A stretch of DNA of 64,000 bases from Geothrix oryzae (GTDB lineage: Bacteria > Acidobacteriota > Holophagae > Holophagales > Holophagaceae): NCBI RefSeq assembly GCF_030295385.1, contig NZ_AP027079.1, forward strand, positions 682,001 through 746,000. The letters run 5' to 3'. The translations under genes and the position numbers were made by a program. Numbering within the stretch: position 1 is the first letter of the stretch; each line of letters starts with the position of its first letter. The notes under the pieces were generated by a model. That model worked only from the letters and a program-made list of their open reading frames with translations, was not told the DNA's origin and ran no database searches. Shown here in pieces: positions 10,310 to 19,349 of this stretch.

Positions 10310-10867
10310 ATGTCCGACGCCTATGTTCCCGAATCCCGCTGGCGGACCCTGGCGGCCGCGGTCCTGGTGGGCGGGGGCCTGCTGCTGGCCGGGGGGGTGG
10401 CGGTGCGGGGCCTCTTCGGGGGCGGTCAGGAGGGCGGAGTCTCCGCCGGGGTCGATGTGAGCCGCGTGGCCTTTCGCGATGCCGAGGGGAACCGGCACAC
10501 CCTGGCGGACTACCAGGGCAAGGTGGTGCTGGTGGATGTGTGGGCCACCTGGTGCCCTCCCTGCCGCAAATCGCTTCCGGAAGTGGCCGAACTCCAGAAG
10601 GCCGGTGGCGACCGCTTCGTGGTGCTGCCCATCTCCGTGGACCGGGACGGATGGAACGATGTGAAGCCCTTCCTGGCCCAGAACCCCCGACTGGGCCTCA
10701 CGGCCTACTTGCCGGACGGGGAGCGCGGGTTGGAACCGTTCGGCGAGATCAGCGGCATCCCCACCACGCTCATCGTGGACCGGAAGGGCCGCCTGGTGCA
10801 GCGCTGGGCGGGCTACGCGGAGGGCCGGGCCCGGCGGGCCCTGGACGAGGCCCTGAAGGCCCGCTGA
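10310..10867 (+). CDS. TlpA/ResA-like membrane-anchored thioredoxin
   Basis: A 185-residue protein with one N-terminal membrane anchor (residues 13-33) and a periplasmic thioredoxin fold carrying the redox motif W-C-P-P-C (Cys82, Cys85). The cis-Pro region is SGIPTTLIVDRKGRLV. This is the TlpA/ResA/CcmG class, which reduces disulfides in cytochrome c maturation or oxidative-stress proteins outside the membrane. The partner is unknown. The next gene starts two bases after its stop, indicating co-transcription with the Sel1 protein. Confidence 0.9.
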   Translation: MSDAYVPESRWRTLAAAVLVGGGLLLAGGVAVRGLFGGGQEGGVSAGVDVSRVAFRDAEGNRHTLADYQGKVVLVDVWATWCPPCRKSLPEVAELQKAGGDRFVVLPISVDRDGWNDVKPFLAQNPRLGLTAYLPDGERGLEPFGEISGIPTTLIVDRKGRLVQRWAGYAEGRARRALDEALKAR

Positions 10868-10869
10868 GC

Positions 10870-12117
10870 ATGGCCGCCCAGCCTGCCGCCCCGCTGGCGG
10901 GCTGGCCCGTCTGGGGCCGGCCGCTGGGGTGGCTGGCCTTGATCCTGCTGGGACCGCTGTTGCTGCTGCCGACGCCCCTGGCCCCACTGGCTTTGGGCTG
11001 GGCCACCCTGCTGGCCCTGGTGATCTGGGGCATCGGGGTGGCGGCGGTGATCGGGGCCATGGTGGGGACCACCACGCCGGTGCTGATGCACCTGGAGCGC
11101 GGGGTCCGCCGCTGGGCGGCTCGGTTCGCGCCGGATCCCGGGGCCCTCTGGATCCAGTGGGCGAGGGAAGCACATCGCTCCAGCCAGGCCCACTGGTGCC
11201 TGGAGCAGGCAGCCGGTCTGGGCGGGGCCGAGGCCCTGTTCCAGGAGGGGTTGGCCTATCTCGACGGCGGGTTCGGCGCGGGCGGGCAGATCGCCGGCCT
11301 TGAACGCATGGTCCGGGCCGCGCAACAGGGGCATCCCGAAGCGGCCTTCTGGCTGGCGGAAGCGTTGCGCACGGGCCGCGGAGGTCGGGGCGATGCGGAG
11401 GGGGCGCTCCGCTGGTATCAGGCCTCGGCGGCGGCGGGGTTCGGTCCCGCGGCGGCCTGGCTGACCGAGGCCCACGCGAGGGGTGATGGCGTGGCGGTGG
11501 ATCCGGGCCAGGCCCGGCATTGGGCCGAGGTCGCCGAGCGCCTGGCCCCGCACCCGCCCCTGAGTCGAAGCCTCCTGCGGCATGACGCCGCCCCGGAGGA
11601 TCCCCTGGTCCAGGCGGGGGCCAGCTTCCTCCAGAGCCTCGAGGACATGGCGGACCGCGGGCTCCAGCACCGGGCGGGACGCTGGGCGCTGGGCGTGGGC
11701 GCGGTCCTGCTGGCGGGGCTGGGGATGGGCACGGTGGTCACCTTCTTCCTGGTGGGGGCTTCCGGGCTTTTCTTCCTGCCCCTGCTGATGCTCGCCCCGC
11801 CCGGGATCATGCTGGCCTGGCTGGCATGGCAGCTGCGCCGGGACCGGCCGCGGCAGGGCCGGGACCGCCTGCGCGAAGCGGCCGAGGCGGGGGATCCCGA
11901 GGCCTGCTTCCGTCTGGGCGTGGCCTACCGGAAGGGCACGCCGTCGATGCCCCCGGACGATTCGTGCGCCGTGGTCTGGTTCCGCCGGGCGGCCGAGGCC
12001 GGCCACCGGGAGGCCATGGGCGCCTTGGCCCAGGCCTACCTGGGAGGCCACGGCGTGGTCAGGGATCCCCGGGAGGCGGCCCGCTGGACCGAGGCCTCCC
12101 GCCAGGGCCCTGCATGA
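10870..12117 (+). CDS. Membrane protein with Sel1-like repeats
   Basis: A 415-residue protein. Two hydrophobic helices lie near the N-terminus (about residues 18-65). A cytoplasmic or periplasmic block of Sel1-type repeats follows (about 95-235: GHPEAAFWLAEALRTG, GDAEGALRWYQASAAAGF), then two further membrane helices (about 275-325) and a second Sel1 block at the C-terminus (AAEAGDPEACFRLGVAYRKG, VWFRRAAEAGHREAMGALAQAYL). Sel1 repeats are protein-interaction modules. Its function here is unknown; the two-base gap to the TlpA-like gene suggests a shared task. Confidence 0.8.
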   Translation: MAAQPAAPLAGWPVWGRPLGWLALILLGPLLLLPTPLAPLALGWATLLALVIWGIGVAAVIGAMVGTTTPVLMHLERGVRRWAARFAPDPGALWIQWAREAHRSSQAHWCLEQAAGLGGAEALFQEGLAYLDGGFGAGGQIAGLERMVRAAQQGHPEAAFWLAEALRTGRGGRGDAEGALRWYQASAAAGFGPAAAWLTEAHARGDGVAVDPGQARHWAEVAERLAPHPPLSRSLLRHDAAPEDPLVQAGASFLQSLEDMADRGLQHRAGRWALGVGAVLLAGLGMGTVVTFFLVGASGLFFLPLLMLAPPGIMLAWLAWQLRRDRPRQGRDRLREAAEAGDPEACFRLGVAYRKGTPSMPPDDSCAVVWFRRAAEAGHREAMGALAQAYLGGHGVVRDPREAARWTEASRQGPA

Positions 12118-12168
12118 AATGAATCAACTTCTCGACCGGCTCGTCCGATGACAGGTCAGGGAGGTGTC

Positions 12169-12675
12169 ATGCTCCGCAGCTCGATCAGCCTGGTGGCCCT
12201 GCTCGCCCTGATGGGCTGCAAGGACGACCCGCGCCGCATCGAGAACGAGAACCTGGGCGTCGCCGCCACCTTCCCGGGGCCGCCGAAGCTGCACCGGCAC
12301 ACGGACCCCGGTCCCTTCGGGGAGGTGGAGTGGTTCGACCTGGCCATGAGCCCGCCCGGGCGGCTGGACGAGACCTTCAGCGTGGCCGTGGGCAATCTGC
12401 CGCCGGGCGACAAGGGCGGGACCACGCCGCGGGAGATCCTGACCACCTTCCAGAACTTCCTGACCTACCGCCTCGGCGCCCTGCGGCGCACGGAGCTTCC
12501 GGCCGCCAAAGGGCCCGGATTCCGCTACAAGGTGAAAGGCGCCAACGGCGGCTTCATCGAAGGCGTGGTGGTGCTCCGCCGGGGCCGCCTGCACCATGCT
12601 CAGGCCGTCGTCCGCCGGGAGGATGATCCGCGCACCCTGGCCTTCCTCGACGACTTCGAAGTGCGAACGAGGTAG
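12169..12675 (+). CDS. Hypothetical lipoprotein
   Basis: A 168-residue protein with a lipoprotein signal peptide and the lipobox A-L-M-G-C (Cys17). The mature part has no motif I recognise: mixed beta-type sequence with several Pro/Gly turns and a basic region near the C-terminus (VVLRRGRLHHAQAVVRRED). The ATG is set by the ribosome site AGGGAGG four bases upstream; an in-frame ATG seven codons earlier has none. It converges, four bases apart, with the HAD phosphatase gene. Confidence 0.72.
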   Translation: MLRSSISLVALLALMGCKDDPRRIENENLGVAATFPGPPKLHRHTDPGPFGEVEWFDLAMSPPGRLDETFSVAVGNLPPGDKGGTTPREILTTFQNFLTYRLGALRRTELPAAKGPGFRYKVKGANGGFIEGVVVLRRGRLHHAQAVVRREDDPRTLAFLDDFEVRTR

Positions 12676-12679
12676 AGCC

Positions 12680-13312
12680 TCACCGCATGAGCGCGGCCAC
12701 GGACTGGACCACCTGCTCCGGATCCGCGTCGATGGGCAGGCTCGGATGGGCGCCGGGCACGGCCCCGCCCACGCCCAGGAAGGGCAGGCCGGCGGCCTGG
12801 GCGGCGTTCAGGTCGTGGGGGCGGTCGCCCACATAGAGGTGGGGTCCGGGGCAGTCCTGCAGAGCCCGTCGCAGCAGGGCGGTCCGATCGTGGCGCGGCA
12901 GGGAGCCCAGGCGGGGGATGGCCGGATCGATGCCCAGGACCTCGGCCTTGAAGGCCAGGAGGTCCGGTGCGTTGCCGGAAACCACCCAGACCCGGTGATG
13001 GGCCGCCAGGCGATGCAGGGCGTCCAGGATGCCCGCGTAGGCCACGGCCTCGCGCCCCCCGGGGGCGAAGACGGTCCGGAAGCGCTCCACGCAGGCCGCC
13101 TCGTAGGCCTCGTAGCCCGCTTCATCGAGCCCCGTCTCGAAGCGCATGCGGTGCAGCTCGTCGACAATCTCCCAGTCCGTGGAGCCCGTGCAGCGGCCCA
13201 GCTCCTCCGCGCTGGGGGCGGAGCCCCATAGTTCGCCCAGGGCCTCCCGCAGCAGCACGAAGCCGGAGCTGAAATGGCCCAGGGTCCCATCGAGGTCGAA
13301 GCAGAGCGGCAT
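12680..13312 (-). CDS. HAD-superfamily phosphatase (phosphoglycolate phosphatase-like)
   Basis: A 210-residue cytoplasmic HAD hydrolase. Motif I is FDLDGT (Asp6 nucleophile, Asp8 acid/base). Motif II is the Ser of WVVSGNAPD, and motif IV is YVGDRPHDLNAAQAAGLPF with the metal-binding Asp. The alpha-helical C1 cap between motifs I and II is of the Gph/PpaX/beta-phosphoglucomutase class, so the substrate is a small phosphorylated metabolite that cannot be fixed from sequence. The ATG at MPLCFD places motif I at the usual position; a GTG five codons upstream is possible. Confidence 0.85.
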   Translation of the reverse strand: MPLCFDLDGTLGHFSSGFVLLREALGELWGSAPSAEELGRCTGSTDWEIVDELHRMRFETGLDEAGYEAYEAACVERFRTVFAPGGREAVAYAGILDALHRLAAHHRVWVVSGNAPDLLAFKAEVLGIDPAIPRLGSLPRHDRTALLRRALQDCPGPHLYVGDRPHDLNAAQAAGLPFLGVGGAVPGAHPSLPIDADPEQVVQSVAALMR

Positions 13313-13360
13313 GGCCCAGGATCTCACGGGATGGCATGCTCAAAGGAGGACGGTTCCTTG

Positions 13361-13951
13361 ATGCACCTGCGAGCAGCGTTTCTACTGGCCCTATCCCTTC
13401 CCGTGGCGGCGCAGGAAGGGCTGCGGTACCGCATGCAGGTGTGGATGCGCGGCGAGGCCGCGCCGCTGGAGACCCGGTTCCGCCTGGTGGCCACGGCGGG
13501 CACCGTCAGCCACAACCGCGTGAAGAAACCCCGCATGGGCGGCTGGCGGCTGGAGGCGGACCGCACCCAGGGCACGCCCTACGCCCAGGCCCTGCTGCTG
13601 GGGCGGGCCGAGCGCCTGCTCTACCTGGCGGGTCCTTCGCCCCAGACGCGTGCCGAACCCATCGCCCTGCGCTTCGGGACGCGCAGCCTGCCGGTGTGGA
13701 GCCTGGAGCTGCCCAAGGGCCTGCACGCCTCCACCGCCCTGGTCGAGGTCGCCCCCCGGCTGCTGGCCCTCTGCGACCTCAGCGCCCGCTTCGAGCGCGG
13801 CGACCTCGCCCGGCTGGAACTGCACCTCGAGGGCCTGGACGCCACGGAATCGCTGGCCCCCGCCGAGGCGGGGACGGTGCTCCTCAGCACCCTCCAGGCC
13901 TGGTCGCAGGAGCAGCAGGCGGAAGCCGAAGACGGCGGCACCGTCCGGTAG
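13361..13951 (+). CDS. Secreted hypothetical protein
   Basis: A 196-residue protein with a cleavable signal peptide (MHLRAAFLLALSLPVAAQ). The mature region alternates charged and hydrophobic residues as in beta-rich periplasmic proteins and ends in a Gln/Glu-rich tail. No family recognised. AGGAGG lies eleven bases before the ATG and eight bases before an adjoining in-frame TTG, so a TTG start adding one residue is possible. The end of the next gene, convergent on the minus strand, is ten bases away. Confidence 0.68.
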   Translation: MHLRAAFLLALSLPVAAQEGLRYRMQVWMRGEAAPLETRFRLVATAGTVSHNRVKKPRMGGWRLEADRTQGTPYAQALLLGRAERLLYLAGPSPQTRAEPIALRFGTRSLPVWSLELPKGLHASTALVEVAPRLLALCDLSARFERGDLARLELHLEGLDATESLAPAEAGTVLLSTLQAWSQEQQAEAEDGGTVR

Positions 13952-13960
13952 CGGTCCCGG

Positions 13961-14719
13961 TCAGAGCAGGCTCAGGGTCGTGACCTTCTTCGTCAGGGTG
14001 GAGGTGCCGAATCCGGCATTGCGGTCCTCGCTGGTGGCCCGGCTCACCACCAGTCGGCTCCCGACCCGGGTGAACTGCCGCTCCTGACTGCTGCCGCCCT
14101 CGAAGCTGATGAACATGCGGCTGCCCTTGTAGGCCACGGTGCTGGAGAAGGCCAGGGGCAGGCCATCGGCACCCACCCAGACCTTCGCATCTACCTTGAG
14201 TTCCTTCAGATACTTCCTTTGATTCTCCGGGATCTTCGGGGTGAGCTTCAACACCAGCAGCTTCGCCGGCCGGCCCTGCCAGGCCTCCGGCCGCTCCTCG
14301 AGGAGCTGGGCCTGCCCCAGGTCGCGCAGCAGGGCCTCGGCGTAGTCCAGGGCCTCGGTGGCTTCCAGGGGGTCCAGGTTCCTCAGGGCGGTGCGGGTGG
14401 GCGCGGCGCGCTCGGGCTCGCGCTCCTGGGCGGCCAGCTCCCGGACGGCCTGCTGGAGGGTGGGCCGGGCCCAGGTCACGAGGAGCCCCCGGGGGCCCTC
14501 CTCCAGCTGGGCGGAAACCTTCCCCTGGCTGACGATGGGCTTCTTGTCCTCGGTGGTCTGGCGCCAGAAGCTGTGCTCCAGGGTGGCCTTCACGGCCTCG
14601 CCCCCGTGGGGCTTCTGGAGGGCGGCCCGCAGGTCGTCGAGGCTGTTGGCGCCCAAGGTCGGGGCCAACGACAAGGTCAGCGGCAGGGCCAGGGCAAGCA
14701 GGAGGGTGGGCAGGCGCAT
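13961..14719 (-). CDS. Secreted hypothetical protein (possible outer-membrane lipoprotein carrier-like fold)
   Basis: A 252-residue protein with a long signal peptide ending near TLGANS. The mature part (LDDLRAALQKP...; KVWVGADGLPLAFSSTVAYKGSRMF; FTRVGSRLVVSRATSED) has the alternating strands and the K-V-W-V-x-x-D-G-L-P step often seen in LolA/LolB-like or DUF-type lipid-carrier folds, but I cannot assign it. Probably periplasmic. It is divergent from purF, with 80 bp between them. Confidence 0.68.
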   Translation of the reverse strand: MRLPTLLLALALPLTLSLAPTLGANSLDDLRAALQKPHGGEAVKATLEHSFWRQTTEDKKPIVSQGKVSAQLEEGPRGLLVTWARPTLQQAVRELAAQEREPERAAPTRTALRNLDPLEATEALDYAEALLRDLGQAQLLEERPEAWQGRPAKLLVLKLTPKIPENQRKYLKELKVDAKVWVGADGLPLAFSSTVAYKGSRMFISFEGGSSQERQFTRVGSRLVVSRATSEDRNAGFGTSTLTKKVTTLSLL

Positions 14720-14799
14720 GGGGGCTCCGGGGTCGACCAGGGATGCCGAAGCTACGGGTTCCGGTTCCCGAGGGTTATTCTGGAGGACTCGGAGGAATC

Positions 14800-16170
14800 A
14801 TGCCGTTCAGGGACGAATGCGGGGTGTTCGGGATCTGCCCCCAGGCGGAAGCCTCCCGTCAGACCTACCTGGGCCTCTACGCCCTGCAGCACCGGGGCCA
14901 GGAGGCGGCGGGGATCTGCTCCGGCGACGACCAGGGGCTGCACCTGCACAAGGCCCTGGGCTATGTGGCGGATGTGTTTACCGAAACCGTCCTGGACGGC
15001 CTGCCCGGTGATGCCGCCATCGGCCACACGCGGTATTCCACCACCGGCGGCAATGTCGCCTCGGCCGCGCATCCCTTCCTCATCCACGGCCGCTTCGGCC
15101 AGGTGGCCCTCTGCCACAACGGAAACCTGACCAACACCGAGACCCTGCGCGCCGCCCTGATCGCGGACGGCCACACCTTCACCAGCCCCTCGGATTCCGA
15201 AGTGCTGCTGGCCCTCATCAACCGGGCCCAGGCGGACACCCTGGAGGATGCCGTGGTCTCGGCCCTCCGCCAGGCGCAGGGCGCCTATTCCCTGCTCATC
15301 CTCACGGAGCACACCCTCATCGCCGCCCGGGATCCCCACGGCTTCCGGCCGCTGGCCATGGGCCAGATGAACGGCACCACCGTGTTCAGCTCCGAGACCT
15401 GCGCCTTCGATCTGGTGGGCGCGGCCTATGTGCGCGATGTGGCTCCCGGCGAAATGGTGGTCGTGCCGCGCCGGGGCGGGGAGCTCCGCTCCCTCTTCCC
15501 GTTGCCGAAGGTGCAGGCCAAGCCCTGCGTCTTCGAGCACATCTACTTCGCACGGCCCGACTCGCTGGTCTATGGCCAGAGCGTCATGGTGGCCCGCCGC
15601 GAGATGGGCCGCCGCCTGGCCCTGCGCCACCCCGTGGAGGCCGATCTCATCGTGCCAGTGCCCGACAGCGGCGTGAGCGCCGCCCTGGGCTACTCCGAGC
15701 AGTCCGGCATCCCCTTCGACTTCGGCATCATCCGCAACCACTATGTGGGCCGCACCTTCATCGAGCCCAAGCAGAACATCCGCAGCTTCGGCGTGAAGGT
15801 GAAGCTGAATCCGGTGCGCCACCTGCTGGCGGGCAAGCGCGTGGTGCTGGTGGACGACAGCATCGTGCGCGGCACCACCAGCAAGAAGATCGTGCAGATG
15901 GTGCGCGAGGCCGGGGCCAAGGAAGTGCACATGCGCATCGCCTGCCCGCCCACCACGCACTCCTGCTTCTACGGCATCGACACGCCCAAGCGGCAGCACC
16001 TCATCGCCTCCTACATGTCGCTGGCGGAGATCACGGCGTTCGTGGAAGCCGACAGCCTCGGCTACCTCGACCTGAAGGATCTCGAAGCCTGCATGGGCGA
16101 CGATGGCCAGGGCTTCTGCTACGCCTGCTTCACGGGCAACTATCCCGTGGCGCCGGGCACGAAGGGCTAG
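14800..16170 (+). CDS. purF: Amidophosphoribosyltransferase
   Basis: A 456-residue enzyme for the first step of de novo purine synthesis: PRPP plus glutamine to 5-phosphoribosylamine. The glutaminase half begins MPFRDECGVFGI; the six-residue propeptide is removed in the family to expose the nucleophile Cys7. The PRTase half carries the PRPP loop VVLVDDSIVRGTTSKK. Cysteines in KPCVFEH, IACPPTTHSC and CYACFTG match the iron-sulfur-cluster (Bacillus) type rather than the E. coli type. The ATG has GGAGG five bases upstream. No other pur gene is in the window. Confidence 0.96.
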   Translation: MPFRDECGVFGICPQAEASRQTYLGLYALQHRGQEAAGICSGDDQGLHLHKALGYVADVFTETVLDGLPGDAAIGHTRYSTTGGNVASAAHPFLIHGRFGQVALCHNGNLTNTETLRAALIADGHTFTSPSDSEVLLALINRAQADTLEDAVVSALRQAQGAYSLLILTEHTLIAARDPHGFRPLAMGQMNGTTVFSSETCAFDLVGAAYVRDVAPGEMVVVPRRGGELRSLFPLPKVQAKPCVFEHIYFARPDSLVYGQSVMVARREMGRRLALRHPVEADLIVPVPDSGVSAALGYSEQSGIPFDFGIIRNHYVGRTFIEPKQNIRSFGVKVKLNPVRHLLAGKRVVLVDDSIVRGTTSKKIVQMVREAGAKEVHMRIACPPTTHSCFYGIDTPKRQHLIASYMSLAEITAFVEADSLGYLDLKDLEACMGDDGQGFCYACFTGNYPVAPGTKG

Positions 16171-16218
16171 GAGCGGTCCGGGGGCCCTTCCGGCGCTTAT
16201 CGGTGCTTATCATGGGCC

Positions 16219-17004
16219 ATGTGCCTCATCGCGCTCGCCTACCGCGCCCATACCGCCTTCGAGCTGGTGGTGGCCGCCAACCGTGACGAATACCACGCGC
16301 GGCCCACGGCCCCGGCGGGCCCCTGGGAGGACGCGCCCGGGGTGTTCGGGGGCCGCGACCTGGCCCAGGGGGGCAGCTGGCTCGCGCTGTCGGAGCGGGG
16401 CCGTCTGGCCTGCGTCACCAATGTGCGGCGCATGGAGGCCCCGGACCCGGCGGCGCCGTCCCGGGGGGCGCTGGTGGCCTCCTTCGTGCGGGGCCGCGAA
16501 TCGGCGCACGCCTTCTCTGAAGGGATGGCCGCCCGGGCTATGGCCTACGCCGGCTTCAACCTGCTGCTGTGGGATGGCGGGGACCTGCGCTACCTGAACA
16601 ACCACCCGCGGTTCCTCTCCCGCCAAGTGCCGCCGGGGGTGCATGTCGTCTCGAATGCGGACCTGGACACCCCCTGGCCGAAGACGGAGCGGCTCCGGGC
16701 GGTGATGGAGGCCTGGGTGGCCGCGGGGAAGGACGACGAAACCCCGCTGCTCGCCGCCTTGGCCGATGCACAGCCCGCTCCCGATGCGGACCTTCCCGAC
16801 ACGGGCGTGGGGCTCGACCTGGAGCGCCTGCTCTCTCCGCCCTTCATCGTGAGCCCGCGCTACGGGACGCGCTGCACGACCCTGGCGGCCCTGGGGCGGG
16901 ACGGGACCGTCCGCTTCACCGAGCTGCGCTTCGACCCCTCCGGCCAGCCGTCCGGACGCACCGATGCGCGGTGGACCCTCGAACCGGAGGGCCGGTCGTC
17001 ATGA
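16219..17004 (+). CDS. NRDE-family protein (TANGO2-like)
   Basis: A 261-residue protein that begins MCLIALAYRAH with the family-naming N-R-D-E motif at residues 21-24 (VVAANRDEYHARPT). It continues with GGRDLAQGGSWLALSERGRLACVTNVR, all hallmarks of the NRDE/TANGO2 family. The Cys2 start and fold recall Ntn hydrolases. In eukaryotes TANGO2 is linked to haem or acyl-CoA handling; bacterial roles are unsettled. It overlaps the next gene by four bases (ATGA). Confidence 0.9.
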   Translation: MCLIALAYRAHTAFELVVAANRDEYHARPTAPAGPWEDAPGVFGGRDLAQGGSWLALSERGRLACVTNVRRMEAPDPAAPSRGALVASFVRGRESAHAFSEGMAARAMAYAGFNLLLWDGGDLRYLNNHPRFLSRQVPPGVHVVSNADLDTPWPKTERLRAVMEAWVAAGKDDETPLLAALADAQPAPDADLPDTGVGLDLERLLSPPFIVSPRYGTRCTTLAALGRDGTVRFTELRFDPSGQPSGRTDARWTLEPEGRSS

Positions 17005-17336
17005 CGGGTTCCGGCCCCTCCGGGGCGCCTCAGGCCCGCTTCGAGGATGGCCTGCGCTTCCTGGCGGCTGCCCTGGCGCTGGATCTCGACCACCGTCACA
17101 GCGCGGCCATCGTGAGCACGGCCTGCGACGCCATCCAGTGCTTCCTGGTGGCCTTCGAAGCGGCGGCGCGGCGCCGCCTGCCGGATCCCCAAGGCGAAGT
17201 GGCCCGGCTGCGCGGGCAGCTCGAGGCCCTCCTCACCCCCCGGCAGAGCCCCGAGGATGCCGCGCGGAATGCCCTGGTGGCGGCGCGCCTGGCCCGGGAT
17301 CAGGCCGCCCGGCTGCTGCCGCGGCTGATCGATTAG
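17001..17336 (+). CDS. Small helical hypothetical protein
   Basis: A 111-residue, almost wholly alpha-helical, Ala/Arg-rich protein (FEDGLRFLAAALALDLDHRHSA; AARNALVAARLARDQAARLLPRL) without signal peptide or membrane segment. Its ATG overlaps the stop of the NRDE gene (ATGA), so it is translationally coupled to it. No family recognised. The pattern could fit a nucleotidyltransferase-associated HEPN-like helical bundle, but the R-x4-6-H motif is not clear, so no function is claimed. Confidence 0.62.
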   Translation: MTGSGPSGAPQARFEDGLRFLAAALALDLDHRHSAAIVSTACDAIQCFLVAFEAAARRRLPDPQGEVARLRGQLEALLTPRQSPEDAARNALVAARLARDQAARLLPRLID

Positions 17337-17341
17337 GCCGT

Positions 17342-17740
17342 TTAGAAGTTGGCCCGCCCCAGGGGCACATTGCGGGGAACGGGGTTGCCGCCGAAGCGGT
17401 CCACGGGCAGGGTGGCCGAGGCCAGGTTCGTGGGTTCGGTCCCCATGCCTCCGCCGATGGTGCGCAGGAACTTCCGGAGGTCCTGACGGAACCAGACGAC
17501 GAACTCCTGGAACGCCACCTGGCGGAGCTCCTCCTTGGAGAGCTCGCCGACCACCTCCACCACGGCCGAGGCGGACTCCGCCGGGGGGGTGAAGGTGCGC
17601 CACGGCCGGGCGCCGCCGTCGGTGTCCCCCATGATCCGGGCCAGGAAGGCGGCATTCTTTCCCGGTTCCAGAATCTCGGGACGGGGTCCCTCCCCGGCCA
17701 GGAGACCCGAGGCGAGGCAGAGGGAGAGCAGGAGGCGCAT
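17342..17740 (-). CDS. Secreted hypothetical protein
   Basis: A 132-residue protein with a short signal peptide (MRLLLSLCLASGLLAG). The mature part has a Pro/Glu-rich start, a helical middle (LSKEELRQVAFQEFVVWFRQDLRKFLRTIG) and a Pro/Asn-rich end. No family recognised. It is convergent with the preceding helical protein (five bases apart) and divergent from miaA. Confidence 0.62.
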   Translation of the reverse strand: MRLLLSLCLASGLLAGEGPRPEILEPGKNAAFLARIMGDTDGGARPWRTFTPPAESASAVVEVVGELSKEELRQVAFQEFVVWFRQDLRKFLRTIGGGMGTEPTNLASATLPVDRFGGNPVPRNVPLGRANF

Positions 17741-17802
17741 GGTCTTGGAATGAGGGCATCGGAACGGAGGTTCCCGGCCCCGGGCCTCAGTAGACTGGAC
17801 CC

Positions 17803-18684
17803 ATGCCCATCGCGATCCTCGGACCCACGGCCTCCGGCAAATCCGCCGTGGCGGTGGCCGTGGCCCGGCGCATCGGCGGCACCATCGTGAACGGGGACCC
17901 CTATCAGGCCCTCGCGGGCCTGGCCATCGGCACCGGCCAGCCGGACGAGGCGGAGCGGGGCGGCGTGCCCCATGTGGGCTACGGCGAATGGCCCCTGTCG
18001 GCCCGCCCCAATCCCGCGGACTTCGGGGCCTGGGTGCGGGAACGGCTCTCGGCCTGTCGCGAGCCCGTGCTGGTGACGGGGTCGGGCCTCTACCTCCGGG
18101 GGATCTGGGACCAGCTCAGCGGCCTGCCCCCGGTGGCGCCCGGGCTGGTGGACCGGGTGCGGCGCTGGGGCGCGACCCTCGGCATGCCCGCGCTGCACCG
18201 CTATCTGGCCGCGGTGGATCCGGCTCGGGCCGCGGCCCTGCATCCCAACGATGCGGCCCGGGTCCAGCGGGCCCTGGCCCTGCACCTGGCCTCCGGGAAG
18301 GCCCCGTCGGCGCTGCTCACCGGCCCCGAGACGGGCCTTCCGGAGGGCTGGCGGGTGCTGGTGGTCTCGCCGGGCCGCGAGCGCCGACGGGAGCGGGTGG
18401 TCGCCCGCGTGGCGGCCCAGGTGCGGGCGGGCTGGCCCCAGGAAGTGCGGGATCTGGTGGCCGCGGGCCACGGCCCCGACCTGATGGCGCTGCGGCCCCT
18501 GGGCTACGCCGCCTGGATGGCGGGAGGCGCGCCGGCCCAGATCCAGGCCACCGTCGTGCAGGAGACCCAGGCCTACGCCAAGCGGCAGGCCACCTGGTTC
18601 CGCAACCAGCTGCCCGCGGCGCCCCACTGGGATCCCGATGCCGAGCCGCTGGAAGCCGCCTTCGCCCGGCTGGGGCTGGCATGA
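17803..18684 (+). CDS. miaA: tRNA dimethylallyltransferase
   Basis: A 293-residue enzyme that adds dimethylallyl to N6 of adenosine-37 in tRNAs reading UNN codons. The P-loop is GPTASGKS at residues 7-14. The substrate loop reads NGDPYQAL, where most MiaA have a D-S-x-Q core, so Pro replaces Ser there. Later family regions are VTGSGLYLRGI, NDAARVQRALALHLASGK and ETQAYAKRQATWFRNQ. A TAGACT box sits 14 bp upstream of the ATG. The next gene overlaps its stop by four bases. Confidence 0.93.
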   Translation: MPIAILGPTASGKSAVAVAVARRIGGTIVNGDPYQALAGLAIGTGQPDEAERGGVPHVGYGEWPLSARPNPADFGAWVRERLSACREPVLVTGSGLYLRGIWDQLSGLPPVAPGLVDRVRRWGATLGMPALHRYLAAVDPARAAALHPNDAARVQRALALHLASGKAPSALLTGPETGLPEGWRVLVVSPGRERRRERVVARVAAQVRAGWPQEVRDLVAAGHGPDLMALRPLGYAAWMAGGAPAQIQATVVQETQAYAKRQATWFRNQLPAAPHWDPDAEPLEAAFARLGLA

Positions 18685-19349
18685 CGCCGGCCATCTGGTA
18701 CGAGGGCCGCACCTCGCTGGAGCTGCTGGGCGGGGCCGATTGGGCCTGGATCGGCCTGCGCTCGGGCGATGGCCTGAACCGCCTGCACAGCGATCTGCTG
18801 GTGGCCCTGGACCGGCTGTTCATCGAGCTCCGCTGGGCCGGCATCCGCCGCGTGGCCCTCAGCAGCTCGGGGTGGATGCGGGATCGCGGCCATCATTTTT
18901 CGGCCGGAGCGGACCTGCACGAGGTGGGCTCGCTGGATCCCGTGACCGCCGAGCCCTTCGCCCGGCGCGGCCAGCGGGTGATGGCCCACCTGCTCTGGCC
19001 CGGCTGGCGCACGCTCACCCTCCTGTCGGGCGTGGCCATGGGCGGCGGCTGCGACCTGGCCCTGCACGGCCAGGAGCGCTGGGCGGTGGATGCGGATGCG
19101 GCCACCGGCAAGGGCGGCCTGCGTCTGGCCCATCCCGCGGCGAAGCACGGCATCCTCACCGGCTTTGGTGGCACGGTGCGGCTCCCGGAGCTGTTGGGCC
19201 CAGAAGGGGCCAACCGGTTGTTCCTCCATTTCGAGACCTGGAGCAGCGCCGAAGCCCTGGCCGCTGGCGCCGTCCACCGCACCCTGCCGCCGGAAGCGGC
19301 GGGCGCGGCGGTGCTGGGCTGGCTGGAGCCTACCGTCCCGCCGCGATGA
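18681..19349 (+). CDS. Enoyl-CoA hydratase/isomerase-family protein
   Basis: A 222-residue crotonase-fold protein, shorter than the usual 255-265. The oxyanion-hole regions are HHFSAGADLHE (typical form A-G-A-D-L) and SGVAMGGGCDLAL. The catalytic Glu seen in hydratases (GxxPxxGG region with E-x-x-LG) is not obvious: the C-terminal part reads HGILTGFGGTVRLPELLGPEGANR. It may therefore be an isomerase-, hydrolase- or non-catalytic variant. The start overlaps the miaA stop (ATGA). Its last 20 bases overlap the convergent YIP1 gene. Confidence 0.8.
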   Translation: MTPAIWYEGRTSLELLGGADWAWIGLRSGDGLNRLHSDLLVALDRLFIELRWAGIRRVALSSSGWMRDRGHHFSAGADLHEVGSLDPVTAEPFARRGQRVMAHLLWPGWRTLTLLSGVAMGGGCDLALHGQERWAVDADAATGKGGLRLAHPAAKHGILTGFGGTVRLPELLGPEGANRLFLHFETWSSAEALAAGAVHRTLPPEAAGAAVLGWLEPTVPPR